Both the position numbers and the translations under genes were made by a program. From NCBI GenBank assembly GCA_958510875.1, contig OY294070.1:116850703-116914702 (forward strand): DNA of 64,000 nt, read 5' to 3'. Of this stretch, positions 21,603-32,868 are shown in pieces; positions within the stretch are counted from its first letter, which is position 1, and each line of letters starts with the position of its first letter. Below the pieces are notes generated by a model that saw only the letters and a program-made list of their open reading frames with translations, made no database searches and had not been told where the DNA came from. Source of the DNA: Endomychus coccineus. Its lineage: Eukaryota; Arthropoda; Insecta; Coleoptera; Endomychidae.

Positions 21603-22639
21603 AGTAGATATAACATTCTCAATTAATGCAAATGAGAATTTTCTATTGTATGACTGACACAACCTATAATAATAAAGTACCGTTCTTTATGAATTTGAGT
21701 TTTTTGAAAACAAAATCATAACACTCATTATGTTTGAAAACGTGAAATAGACAAATCAATAAAGAAGGAAAACGAAGATGCGAAAAACCCCAATTGACTT
21801 GATATCGTTTGTTTGGGGGAAACCCTAACAGTGATATGAATTTGTCCCTCAAAGTTTTATCATGCATTCGATATTCATTAAATGTTGGCTCTGTTCTTTC
21901 ATTACTATATTGAAAGCTCTAGAATTTTATTTGAAACCCGTTCAACTCAATAATTTTTATAATACCCTCGTTACTAGATACTTACAGTATAGAAAAAAAA
22001 GTATAAACATTCGAGAAATCGAGATATGGGAAAGAATAGCATTCATAGTTTGGACCAAAATAACTCCTACAAGCCCAATCAATTTCTTTTGTTTGGTTTC
22101 ATCGATTCAATGAAGGATCAGACCTCAATAGGTCTATTTGAATAAGGTATTTTGCTGTTGGTTTGAATCATTTTATAGCTCGTAGCATACAGAAAGTTTT
22201 AATTAGACAAGCATTAAAAATAATAGGGTGCAAAACGAGAATGGTCATGTCCAGAATTTGCTTGTACTCAATACCTGAATACTAATGAAAATTAGAATAT
22301 TGTGTTCATATCTATGAGATGTGTAATCTAATATAGAACAGGATCTGTCACGTTCAAGATCTGTACGTGACCCCTCGACTGACCATGTGAACATGTTTCA
22401 CTATTTACTTTTTAATGCAAACTCCACCAGAGCTTGCTTATAATTCACGATGTTAACCGTTATGTACGTTCCGTTTACTAAAGTATTCTCAAATCGCAAT
22501 AAAATCATTATTAATAACGAAAGAATCGTGAACTGTTAGGGGTGTCTTCAAGATATTTCATGGCAGAATCGAATCGAAATTCCGGCAACAAAAAGAAGTG
22601 TTCAAAATGTAAAACTTCAGGTGATTATTAAAGCACTGA
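21603..22639. other. No supported feature
   Basis: AT-rich. The minus strand just right of the hAT could in principle continue the PLE fragment at 19.4-19.8 kb, but the residues (CVSHT for YVGQT) are too weak to claim. Confidence 0.3.
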
Positions 22640-22752
22640 TTTATAGGCAACAGAAATTGGAGAAAAAGGCTCTTATATAGGCAAAGATTTTTATTGAAAG
22701 GGGCAGAAATCTTAACATATAGGCAACATATAGGCAATATAGGCAAAATGCC
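22640..22752 (+). repeat. Short interspersed TATAGGCAA repeats
   Basis: TATAGGCAA (or ATAGGCAA) occurs near 22643, 22674, 22718, 22727 and 22737. The last three are in close tandem. Small local repeat of unknown meaning. Confidence 0.6.
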
Positions 22753-23272
22753 TTCAACACCATAATTAATTATTATTAATAAGTCATTATTTATTATACA
22801 AAGTGAATTAACTTAACACAAATATATTTGCACAACATAATATTAATAGGATAATAACTAAATAATTGACGAGTCACAAGTGACGATAAATCGACGGTTT
22901 TTGTTGATTATCTGGTGGATTATTTTATATCCGACGGAGCCACTTTTCCACCCCACATTTGAGCTGACTCTTCTTCAACTCTAAATAAGAACGCTTGCGA
23001 TTCCTTTCATTCTCATTTAAAAATTCTTTTTAATATAGTTCTTCAAATATTTTTGGAGTGAAATCTTCTTTAGGCTCGTTGAGCTATTTCAGATGGGGGG
23101 GTAAAACCAGAGTCCGTCATGTACAGTCACGCTAAAGCTATATATAGTTGGTATTATGTATACTGCTGCGTGCGCAACTACTCGAGTCAGGCGTCAGGCA
23201 GTCTCTCTCTATGCGCTTACACACGTGTGCATATCTGAGTCGGATACTCGACGTTATTCATTTACTCAATAC
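22753..23272. other. Unassigned; possible decayed coding stretch on the minus strand
   Basis: On the minus strand near 23070-22900 codons read NEPKEDFTPKIFEELY, a stop, then KEFLNENERNRKRSYLELKK, charged and protein-like but unrecognised. On the plus strand 23130-23150 carries a TATATATAG box followed by a GC-richer leader. This could be a promoter of the repeat that follows, an inference without support beyond the box. Confidence 0.25.
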
Positions 23273-24058
23273 TCGGTCCTCGTGCAGACGAAAGTTATGT
23301 TTTTATTGAATTTATCAATTATACATTGTGTACTTAGTATCGTATCTACGTGCAAGGTTTTAAATATTGTGAATATAATTATTGTCATAAGAATATAACA
23401 TAAGTGGTGTGTATATTCCACAACTGTCAGCATTTCAATCAACAATTATATACGTTTTTATATTTAATGATCAAAAACGTATAATGGGCGGTACAATCCC
23501 TGTAAAGAGTATGAATGTAACCCGATAGTCATTATAATAAATACACATTATTTTATTTTCAAAACATATTATTTATTGATATTTACATCGATGTAAGTGA
23601 AAGTAATGTTGAACAGCATTGGTCAAAAATTGAAGATGTCTACGGATGGTGGTGAAAGAAAACATCTTCATTCCAGACCAATGAACAAATCATCTAAAAA
23701 GAAACAAAAAATGTAAACATATAAACATTTCCGCCAAATGTCAGTATGATCGTAAGTTACACCACAAATAATTATTTGAAATAAAATTTTGTGCTTTCGT
23801 ATTAGTAGTATTACTTATACACATCACTAATGTTATATTCTAATGACAAGAATTATATTCACATTATTTAAAACCTTGCACGTAGATACGATACTAGGTA
23901 CACAATGTTCAATTAATAAATTCAATGAAAATGTAACTTTCGTCTGCACGAGGACCGATTCATACTCGTTACAGGGATTGTACCGCCCATTATACGTTTT
24001 TAATTATTAAATATAAAAATGTATATAATTGTTGATTGAAATGCTGACAGTTGTGAAA
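23273..24058. repeat. Permuted inverted repeat with central hairpin
   Basis: Two segments, A (23273-23415, from CGGTCCTCGTGCAGACGAAA) and B (23420-23515, CACAACTGTCAGCATTTCAA to GTACAATCCCTGTAA), are followed by reverse complements at about 23815-23958 (A) and 23960-24058 (B). So the right half read on the minus strand is B then A, whereas the left is A then B. A 22-bp imperfect hairpin (23617-23683, CATTGGTC...GACCAATG) lies in the middle. A simple palindrome would give the opposite order. Circularly permuted or pseudo-LTR organisation occurs in PLE and DIRS elements, but no enzyme remnant was seen inside. Confidence 0.7.
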
Positions 24059-24162
24059 ACTGAAGAAAAACTGATTATACTAATTCTCATTTAAAAATAA
24101 TAAAAATTTCGGATGCTACAACGAGTACAACAACTCTATACTAAACTCCGTAGACAATAGTA

Positions 24163-24440
24163 TCTGTGGCATCGGATGTCTTCGTTGGTTTTCATAATGC
24201 TGAGCAACAAAATTTCGTCAGACAGAAGTTGCATACAATGAGAACCGATGATACGGGTGGATTACCATACGAGTTAATTTTAGTTCTTAACCGTCCATAC
24301 ATGATAACTAATAACATAAATGTTGGTGATGGATTGTCAAATGGCACTGTCTGAAAATTGTGTCATGTGGAAAGAGATGATACTGGTGAATTTACGAATT
24401 TGAATGAAATTCCCAAAATAAAATGGTTACTTCATAATGT
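24163..24440 (+). pseudogene. PIF1-like helicase relic (Helitron-type)
   Basis: The frame at 24166 reads LPYELILVLNRPYMITNNINVGDGLSNGTV, a stop, then KLCHVERDDTGE. This is the C-terminal 2B-domain signature of PIF1-like helicases of insect Helitrons, usually LxLNxPVMLxxNIDVxxGLxNGxxGxL. It is followed by NEIPKIKW and then loses frame. No Walker motifs, Rep domain or Helitron ends are visible. A short dead scrap; a PIF1 helicase of other origin is possible. Confidence 0.65.
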
Positions 24441-27264
24441 CAGTTTTCACTTCTGCCAGCAGTGCTCGCTGGCTGTCCGTATTTTATTATTTCATGGATG
24501 TTTGTTAAAATTTCAAATAGAAGTGTACATAAAATGTAATAGTGTAGCTACTCCTTGTGAATCTAAAAACTCAGCAACAATTCGAAGACAAGACTTTTTA
24601 CAAAAATTATTGTTAGATTTGGAACAACAATCCACAACTAGTATAATTATGTATAAATTGGCAATGTTTTTCTTCCGAGTGTTATGTAAAATTTATGTAT
24701 TATAGGAACATCATATTCTTGATCATATGTTACACATTTTTTTATTACCCTAATTCAATGGATAAATAAAGTAAAACCGACCTCATAATTTAATTTCTCA
24801 TTCATATTAATTTTTTTGTAAACGTAAAAATATTACTTGGACGTCTATGGTGGCAAAATCGGCAATACAATTCATTGTATTTTAGAAATTTAAAATCAAT
24901 AATAATCTTAGTGACAAATTCCGTAGTCCCAAATCGGATGACAGAACGCCATGTGAAGAATATCGTACACGAATTTTTTGTTTACCTGCGTAGTGTGATA
25001 AATTTCGAATTCCCCACGAAAATCCAGCTGCACCAAATGCTAAGGCTTTCGGGTCGGTGACGAAAATGCAGGTTGGATTACTCTTATCGCATTGGTGACG
25101 AAAATGCAAACTCCCTATTTACAACTGAATTTTGATTTTCATTGAATTTTTCCTGAGTTTTAACTTGATGCGATACCTGGATTTATTTCAAGTCGGAAGT
25201 TTTATGCGCTGCCTTCGCATTTTCGGATACAGTGAGTTCAACTATAAATTCTCAGCTTGTTACGAATACGTCGGAAGTCGTACCAGGCCCCTTCTATGAA
25301 TGATTCTACGTTGAACGAGAACAACATTTCGAAATAATTATTTCACTTATACTCAAGTTTGCGATGTGTGTTTCAGGAAATCGGAGTCGGAGTAATCATT
25401 TGAAGATTGTGTGAACCTGACTTTCACATCGGTTTTCGAATCTATTATAATCTAATTCAAAGAGCATCGCATTACGTACATGCACGCGTGAACAGATCAC
25501 GATCGCTTTTTGTTTTGCCTCGCCTGTCTTTTGTCCGACGCCTGAAACACATCAACAATGTTTGTCGTAGGTGGCTATGCTCCTGGCTAACTCGAACCTT
25601 AACTCGTGTTGGCTCTCTTCGGTATTGTTCATCAGTGAGACTATAATTAAATAGGATCATTCCTGCAACTTCACTGCAAAACGATATTTTTATGCGTTTT
25701 ATAGCGTTCCTTTTTCTTTGTTTGACGTAAATATTAACTAGTTTCCCTTCAAATCCAATTATAGACGCATTTCTTGGAATTTCTCGTTGGTAACCCAATT
25801 CCCAAGTTCAATCTCGGAATGAATTTGAAATACAGGCATACTTTCAACACTAACAAGATTAATAGCACAATGATTTGCATTGTTCATTCTCACCTTGCAA
25901 GATTTATTTGATTGAAGGATAATAAGAGCTAAGATTCTGTGATCAATTGATCATTTGACTTTCCTCACTGGTTAATGTTGGTTAAGTTGGATTTGGTTGA
26001 ATACTTTCTACTCAACCAACTTTATAATAAACTTGAAGTAGCTTTAATTGTTTCATTACCTAAGAGTTTGTTATTAATAAGGTCTTCTGATTCTGAAGAT
26101 TATAATGATGTTTATGTGGAACGAACTAAATAGTATAAGAAAAGGAAGAATATGAACTGTATGTCATTGCATTTTTGAAAATAGGTGACAATCGAATTAT
26201 CAATAAACTGGTATGCTATAAGTACTTATCTGACTAAATGAGATATATTAAATATCTGATTGATTTCAGAGGAAGTTGCAATATTGCATTACACCTTTAC
26301 TTCAACTGCTTTCAACTTTCAAATATCATCCTAGGTAGTGGAAATATGGAAATTGTCGTTCCTGATTTTACTGTGGAGTTTTGCGATTCTCTATTGCAGG
26401 AAAATCAATAGAATATCATATGCTATTATAGCTTTAAGACATTGTTGTATAATAAACTATTACAAACAAATTTGGGTTCCTCACTAACTTATTATATCAA
26501 ATATAAAATATTGCAAAATCAATTAATTTTTCATTTTTAACCTCACAAAGTATTACACTTTCCTGTAAATAAATAAAAGAAATGATTTACGAATAATTTA
26601 TTCTTGAAATTTTTTTTCCGTGCTTTGTCTACACGAGACGAAAACCTATAATGTTTGGAGGACACCTTGTGAGCCAGCAATTTCAAAACTTACAACAGCA
26701 AATTCAACATAAATAAATCATTTCAATTTAAAGTTATATGTACGCTTATCCTTCTGGAGTTTAATTTTACCTATAATTGAAAATATATGGAAGATGTAAC
26801 CGAAATGAACCTTGTCAGGAATATTTTCTTTTAATTTCCACTCGATTTTCGTTCAACTTAGCAACGAACGTAATACCACCAAAGTAAGAAAGCTCTTTAC
26901 TTCATAGAATGTTGAACAAAACTTTCCCAGATCAAGATAATTTATACATAAGTATGCAACAGAAAATGAAATAAACTTCCACATGACCCAAGCTTATTTT
27001 GAATATTTATTGAAATATTGTATTCATCCTACTAAATTAGTATTACTGAGATAGGGTTACTGAGATAATCGAAAGTATTAATTTGGAAATCGTGCATTGA
27101 TTTGAATATTTTGATAATCGGGTATTTTGAGTGTTTATTCCCCTGAATAACAATGCTTACTTTAACATTACAGTATTACTTTAGTATTACAGTTTATAAA
27201 TTTTTCATGTCTTCATCTAAATTCTGCAGGTGAAAGTACGAACACTATGTAGGTTAGGAACATA
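24441..27264. other. No supported feature
   Basis: 2.8 kb of mostly AT-rich DNA. A frame at 24550-24705 (RQDFLQKLLLDLEQ) vaguely recalls a transposase C-terminus but is not assignable. A 15-bp direct repeat GGTGACGAAAATGCA occurs at 25055 and 25094. The overlapping 79- and 108-codon frames at 25.4-25.8 kb show no motif; the longer opens at TTG. Confidence 0.3.
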
Positions 27265-27365
27265 CTTTATTTTCTTCAAACATTTAGTAAGCACCAACCG
27301 TTCGTTAATAAATTACATTTGAGATTATAAATAATTTGTATTATTTGATATAGTAAGTAAAGAAC
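27265..27365 (-). repeat. Satellite-related fragment, inverted
   Basis: The reverse complement ('agttctttacttactatatcaaataatac', 'aaattatttataatctcaaatgtaattta', 'tactaaatgtttgaag' in part) follows the array unit that begins 250 bases further on, so an inverted unit precedes the direct array. Confidence 0.55.
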
Positions 27366-27379
27366 TCTTACTTTTGTTT

Positions 27380-27615
27380 GTGAAACAGTTTATTAAATAA
27401 AATCGTTAGTTGTATCCAAAAACATTGAAAATCTGCCCAATTTGGCAACAATGGCTGACCTTGATGCATAACATGACATCATTCTTGACGTAAATGGACT
27501 ATATAATTGGGAGCCGAACTCACTCCAAATACGTGAACAGTACTCCAGGACAGGTCGAATCTGTGCTTTGTAGATTATGAGGATCAATAACATTACAAAA
27601 ATCTTTGACATCTGT
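27380..27615 (-). pseudogene. LINE fragment (post-RT region)
   Basis: The minus-strand frame contains IYKAQIRPVLEYCSRIWSEFGSQ, the conserved segment after the RT domain in Jockey/R1-type LINEs (IYKA-x-IRP-x-LEY-x-x-x-x-W). The order and wording match the LINE family seen at 45.1 and 51.9 kb. Only about 70 codons survive, wedged between inverted and direct satellite units. Confidence 0.65.
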
Positions 27616-29125
27616 TTCTATCAGTCGGTTATATGAGCCATACCTTCGATTGAGGATCGTTCAGTAACATAGCAAACAAGAAATGAATGCTGATTAATTT
27701 ATTTCTCATTTGTTACATGAGTTCTTAACTATTATTATCAAATAATATAAAATATTTGTAATCTTGAATGTAATTCACAAGCAATTGTTGAGTTCACCAA
27801 ATATTGGAACGAAACTGTAACTGTACGTTATTATATGAAATAGAAAGAAGAATATTCTTATTATTGTTATTATTGTTATTACAAAATCCACATTAGTTTT
27901 TCTCAAACATTAGTAGAATAATAAGTTCCCTCTACATCGATCAGTAGCATTACACAATAATAGTCCTGGAGATCTGTTTCTATTAGTCTGTCATAGATAT
28001 ATCCTTCTATAGATGATGTTTCAGTAACATTGCAAACAAGAAATAAATTCTCATTAATTTATCTCTCATTTGTTACGTTAGTTCCATACTAACTTATTTT
28101 ATCAAATAATACAAAATATTTGTAATCTTGAATGTAATTTACAAATAATTGTAGCGTTTGCCAAATGTTCGAACACAAAAGTAACTATATGTAATTATAT
28201 GAGATAAAAAAGAGAACATTGTTATTATTATCCCAAAATTAACATTCATTCTTCTCGAACATGATTAGAATAATGAATTCCCTCTAGGTCGATTAGTAAA
28301 AATACAAAATAATAGTGCTGAACATCTGTTTCTATTTGTGTGTTATAGATATATCCTTCGATAGAGTATTGTTCAGTAACATTGCAAATAAGAAATAAAT
28401 TATAATTAATTTATTTCTCAATTGTTACATGAGTTCTTTAGTAACTTATTATATCAAATAATACCACATATTGGTAATCTTGAAAGTAATTTACAAAAAT
28501 TATAGCGTTTACCAAATGTTTAAATACAAAAGTAACTGTATGTAATTATATGAAATAGAAAAAAAACATTGTCATAATTGTTATTACAAAATCCACATCA
28601 ATTCTTCACAAACATAAGTTGAATAATAAGTTCCCTCTAGATCGATCAGTAACATTACAAAATGATAGACACGGACAACTGTTGCTATCAGTCTGTTATA
28701 GATATATCCTTCGATAGAGAATCGTTCAGTAACGTTGCAAACAACAAATACATTCTTATTAATTTATTCCTCAATTGTTACATGAGTTCTTTACTAACTT
28801 ATTGTATGAAATAATACAAAATATTTGTAATCTTAAATGTAATTTACAAACAATTGTAGTGTTTACCAAATGTTCGAACAAAAAAGTAACTATACGTAAT
28901 TATATCAAATAGAAGAATGTTGTTATTGTTATTACAAAATCCACATTAACTCTTTTCGAACATGGGTAGAATAATAAGTTCCCTCTAGATCGATCAGTAA
29001 CATTACAAGATAATAGTAAATAATAGATACATCTTTTGATAGAGGATCGTTCAGTAACATTGCAAACAAACAAAAATTCTCATTAATTTATTCCTCAATT
29101 GTTACATGAGTAGAATGCCTCAAGT
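27616..29125 (+). repeat. Tandem satellite array, ~350-bp unit, just over four units
   Basis: The phrase TCTAGATCGATCAGTAACAT (with variants) recurs near 27935, 28286, 28639 and 28987, giving spacings of about 351, 353 and 348 bases. Each unit continues with a second 'cgttcagtaacattgcaaac', 'attaatttatt(t/c)ctcattgttacatgagttctt', 'atatcaaataatac', 'accaaatgttcgaac' and a TTATTATTG-rich patch. Units are diverged by point changes and small indels, so the array is old or not homogenised. No frame is conserved. Confidence 0.9.
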
Positions 29126-30689
29126 CTGCACTATCTGGATAAAAATAATAATAAAATTTATAGAACTAAATTTATAGTATTAAATTCTTCGACTACTTCC
29201 CATGTGTTTACTCGATTCGTGGCTATTGAAACCGTGTTTTCACTCGGTTAAAATAGTTATAAAACGAATGAATGCATCATTGGTTTGTATAGATATGCTG
29301 ATTGAAAGTCGATCAATCAAGTGAGATTAAAATTTGCCGACCGCAAATCCAATCCTCAATCGGAAACTAAAATAATTCTATGTCATGCTATTTTCTATTC
29401 GGTCGATTTGAACAATAAAACCATTACATGAAAAATTATTTCATTTGTCTTGATGCGATTCGAATTTGTCTCACTTTTCTCCTTTCACGGTGATATTCGA
29501 ATGACTTTTTTTATTTCACTTAGTAAAAACGATATGAACATAGAGAATGACACTGCCAAAGCATGACATAACTCAGTCGAAATTGCAATGTGGATTTTTT
29601 CTCCCGTTCCCAAGATTTCTAAACCAAATCTCGATATACTTACCACATTTGCTAGATTATTCGGTATTGGAAAGAATTTCACATTCGAAAGTTGTAAATT
29701 CATCCAAATTCAACGAACTTGTTTGTGAATTGGTCAAACGTCAACTTTTTCCGAAAGAACTTATAGTAATAATAGAGAGCGTCCGGGAATGTTGAATCAC
29801 TCTTTACAAAACCATAAATATTTCCTTTACAAAAAATAAATCCCATACTTTTCTAAATTAATAATTAAGAATGCCGTGGCGGGTGGGAGATTTGAATCAG
29901 GGATCAGGAAGACATGACCATACCTAATGAATAAGTCAGGAATATAAGTAATAAAACTTAAATTTCAACTGTTTCATCCAATGGGCCTCAGAAATCCTAA
30001 TTTCAGGAACAAGTAGTAAGGTCTGTCGTCATCTGACAAATACAATATTTTGCTGTATCTAGATTATCTTCTCGCTGTCCTTTTTACAATGTATTATCTA
30101 GATGTCCGACATTTGTCATGACAACAAACTTTAATGTTATTTGTTCACAATGTGACTCATTTTTCAATAGTATTCAGTGTTTTATAGTGTGGTCAGGTAA
30201 GGTTATTTATCACCATGTAATCTCAAGATTTAGCAAGTTTATTTTCATTATTTCTATTAGATATTATTTTTGTTATATATTTCTTGTTATTCTTTATATT
30301 ATGTTGCTCTGTATTGTTTGTCCTATGATTGGGTCAAGTATTTATCTTGGGTATGGTGGTACGAGAGCGTAAAGAATAGCTTGCTATATGTTGAAAGAGC
30401 ATTATAATTTCAGTGTGGTCAGCTCAGGACGTAGGACGTCAGTATCATACCTGCATCAGTCGGGAGAATGTGCGAGTCGCTGTGTACGCCTCGGGTGGGG
30501 TAAGAGGAGGGGCGCACAGCAGTGCGTCTCTCTTGTTTATGTGATATTATCATAATCATTGCGTTCCTCGTTGCACGTGTAGATTTCTGTCTATACCCCA
30601 GAAGGATTGTTTCCGTTCCGATAATGTATATACACTAAATAAATAAATACTGGATTAAATTTTAAACGTGGTAAGATAAAAGAAGCTGT
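29126..30689. other. No supported feature
   Basis: AT-rich until 30400, then a GC-richer patch to 30560 (GTGCGAGTCGCTGTGTACGC). The decamer GTGTGGTCAG occurs at 30187, followed by GTAAGG, and again at 30413 after TTTCAG. This looks like intron ends but may be a chance repeat. No coding motif. Confidence 0.3.
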
Positions 30690-30790
30690 GATAATTTCAT
30701 CACGCGACTTTCCTCACGTTTATAAGTAAAATAGGTTTCGGACACTTCTTGGGGTCGAATGTATGATTCTAGCTACAATAAATATACTGG
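30690..30790 (+). repeat. Dispersed repeat (pairs with 11130-11212)
   Basis: See the partner copy: GTTTCGGACACTTCTTGGGG and the flanking bases match it in inverted orientation. Confidence 0.5.
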
Positions 30791-31234
30791 AAATGATTTA
30801 AAAACCGCTAATGTAAAACGTTAAGATATACATTGAAATTTTATCGAAACAATCTTCTTTCAAAAAAAAAGCTGGGGGAATTACTAACTATTTTGCAGAA
30901 AGTCGAATCGGAGAAATTATTTTCGGATGATGTTTTATGGACCATGAAGGACATTCGTGAGTAATGAGTGATACGTCAATCTCCCCCCATTCGCCCCAAT
31001 ACGCTAAATTAACCATATTCTCAACCTCCTTTTTAAGATAATTTTTAATTTATCAAAAATTGAAAGTTAAGCCTCCAAAATGAGTTCTAAGTAGTTTTTT
31101 GGATCGCTGAACACGAACTCGAGGGAATTTCCCCGGAAAATCTATTCTATGAACGGAAAATCGGAGAAATTTCGTAATTTTTCACGTGATTATCGTTTTA
31201 TACATAATGGAGATTGGCAATCGGGTACTTAGAT
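30791..31234. other. No supported feature
   Basis: AT-rich, C-run at 30990; no motif. It may be part of the same unknown repeat as the block that follows. Confidence 0.3.
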
Positions 31235-31500
31235 CCGAAGTAGAGAAAAATCAGAAAAATTTGCGGGAAACTGTGAAAAACCTGGAAAAAAAATATTTCC
31301 ACGGCATTGAAATTATCGTGTGATAGGACCCTATAGGGTTTTTTTGTCGCTGATTACGAATTTGATAATTAAAAAATATCATTCACCGGAAACACGCGGA
31401 AAGTTTTATTTTATGAATTTTCCTTTTCTTGAATTGTCGTGTTGATTCACGTTTACGTATTCGATGTCGAGTTACAAAAATTGAAAGTGATGCCAAAACT
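31235..31500 (+). repeat. Dispersed repeat, copy 2 (pairs with 955-1230)
   Basis: Colinear with the copy at 0.95 kb in the same orientation ('aaatttgcgggaaactgtgaaaaacc', 'atcgtgtgatagg', 'ctgattacgaatttga', 'acacgcggaaa', 'gtgttgattcacgttta'). Confidence 0.6.
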
Positions 31501-31599
31501 GAATGAATAATTTATAGATACTTCCAGAATTTATTTTAAACAAAATGTTATTGTCAGTACCTATTTTTTTTAATTACACATCATATTGCATAATTGTAG

Positions 31600-32868
31600 C
31601 TTTAAATAAACAGCCACAAGCGACGAGGTTAACCATCGTCTGCTCATTGAGAAACTGAGTTGTTTGGCAGTGACCAATACAATTCTGAACTGGTTTGCAA
31701 ACTTTCTTATTGGCAGGGTTCAAGCAGTTGTATATGATGATGGTGTTATGTGTCATGTTTCAGATGCGCCTTCTGGTGTCCCACAAGGCTTCCACTGTGG
31801 GCCAGTATTTTTCAATCTCTTTATATCTAATATAGACTATTTCTCACAACTTATTTTCATCACTTGCTGATAACCTTAAACTTTATCATTAGGTTTCATC
31901 TTTTGCGAACTCACAACTTTTTGCAAAATTATTTCAATTCTTCTCATGAATAGTGTGTGGAATGGTGTTATAAAATTACTCATCCTAGGCTGCCCGAAAT
32001 GGTAAGATTCCCATACAAAATTAATAATACGCCAATCAAGGAAGTGACAAGTATTTGGGATTTGGGAGTGGAGTTTCACTCCAAGATGGAATGTAATGGC
32101 CATATTAATAAGACTGTGTCAATTGATATCGGCCTTGTGGGCTTGATATGTGGTTCCACAACTGGTATGTCTGTGAATACATCACGTTCATTATACTGTG
32201 CGATGGTACGTTCTGTATTGGACTACTCATCCGTTGTTTGGTCACCTCAACATGCGGTTCATATTGCAACCATTGAAAGGACTCAAAATAAATGTCTGAG
32301 AGTGGCAGTAGTGTAGTGACTTGGCTCATGATGAATTGACTTATAGCTGGACAAGGACTTCCCTGAATATTCAGATATGGTGCAACAGAAGACTCCAGAC
32401 AGATCTCCGTTTGTTTTACAAACTCTTTAGAGGGTTGACTGATTTGCCAGATCTTTTGAGTCTCATTTCATCAAGAACAGGAGAAAGGAGAACGAGTGGT
32501 TCTGAGCTGTCTTGTTTGCCATTTGATAATACTAATTATGGTATGAATGAGTCGATATCAAGGATGCTCAGGTTTGCCAACTCAAGAAGTCAAAATATTG
32601 ACTTTTTGAGTACCCTTCTAGTGTTAGCTTTAAAAGGAGAGTATTATCATTATTTAAGTAGGATAGTTCTCAGATAAAAGTATCTGTTGGAATGGTTTAT
32701 GTTGATATGTTTGTGAAATTTATTAATTTATTATTATTAGGTATTTATAATATGGATACATCAATTTAATTACATTTGTTATATAGTTGTAGGATTATCA
32801 TTATGTATTTTATGTATTCTAAGTTGGCCTTGCCGTGAATAAATTAATAATTTAATTAATTAATTAAG
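31600..32868 (+). pseudogene. 5'-truncated Jockey-like LINE, C-terminal RT to 3' end
   Basis: Starts inside the RT domain (GAGGTTAACCATCGTCTGCTC gives EVNHRLL). It continues with ILNWFANFLIGR and SGVPQGFHCGPVFFNLF, the motif B block where Ser of PQGS reads Phe. After frame breaks, the YADD region is only traceable as LADNLKL. Then come EVTSIWDLGVEFHSKM, MVRSVLDYSSVVWSP and ERTQNKCLR (31957-32316) and a C-terminal frame 32321-32677. A TAG and short overlap separate the last two. The 3' tail ends with AATTAATTAATTAAGG-like repeats at 32868. Typical 5' truncation from target-primed reverse transcription. Dead. Confidence 0.85.

Noticed and set aside
25472..25798. 108-codon minus-strand frame
   Set aside because: Opens at TTG, has no motif, and overlaps an equally open 79-codon plus-strand frame.
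27616..29125. Regular repeats considered as a CRISPR array
   Set aside because: Units are about 350 bp, diverged, with no short conserved repeat and variable spacers and no cas genes; eukaryotic context.
30187..30422. Possible intron bounded by GTAAGG and TTTCAG with a GTGTGGTCAG repeat on each side
   Set aside because: No coding sequence on either side; a short direct repeat is an equally good explanation.
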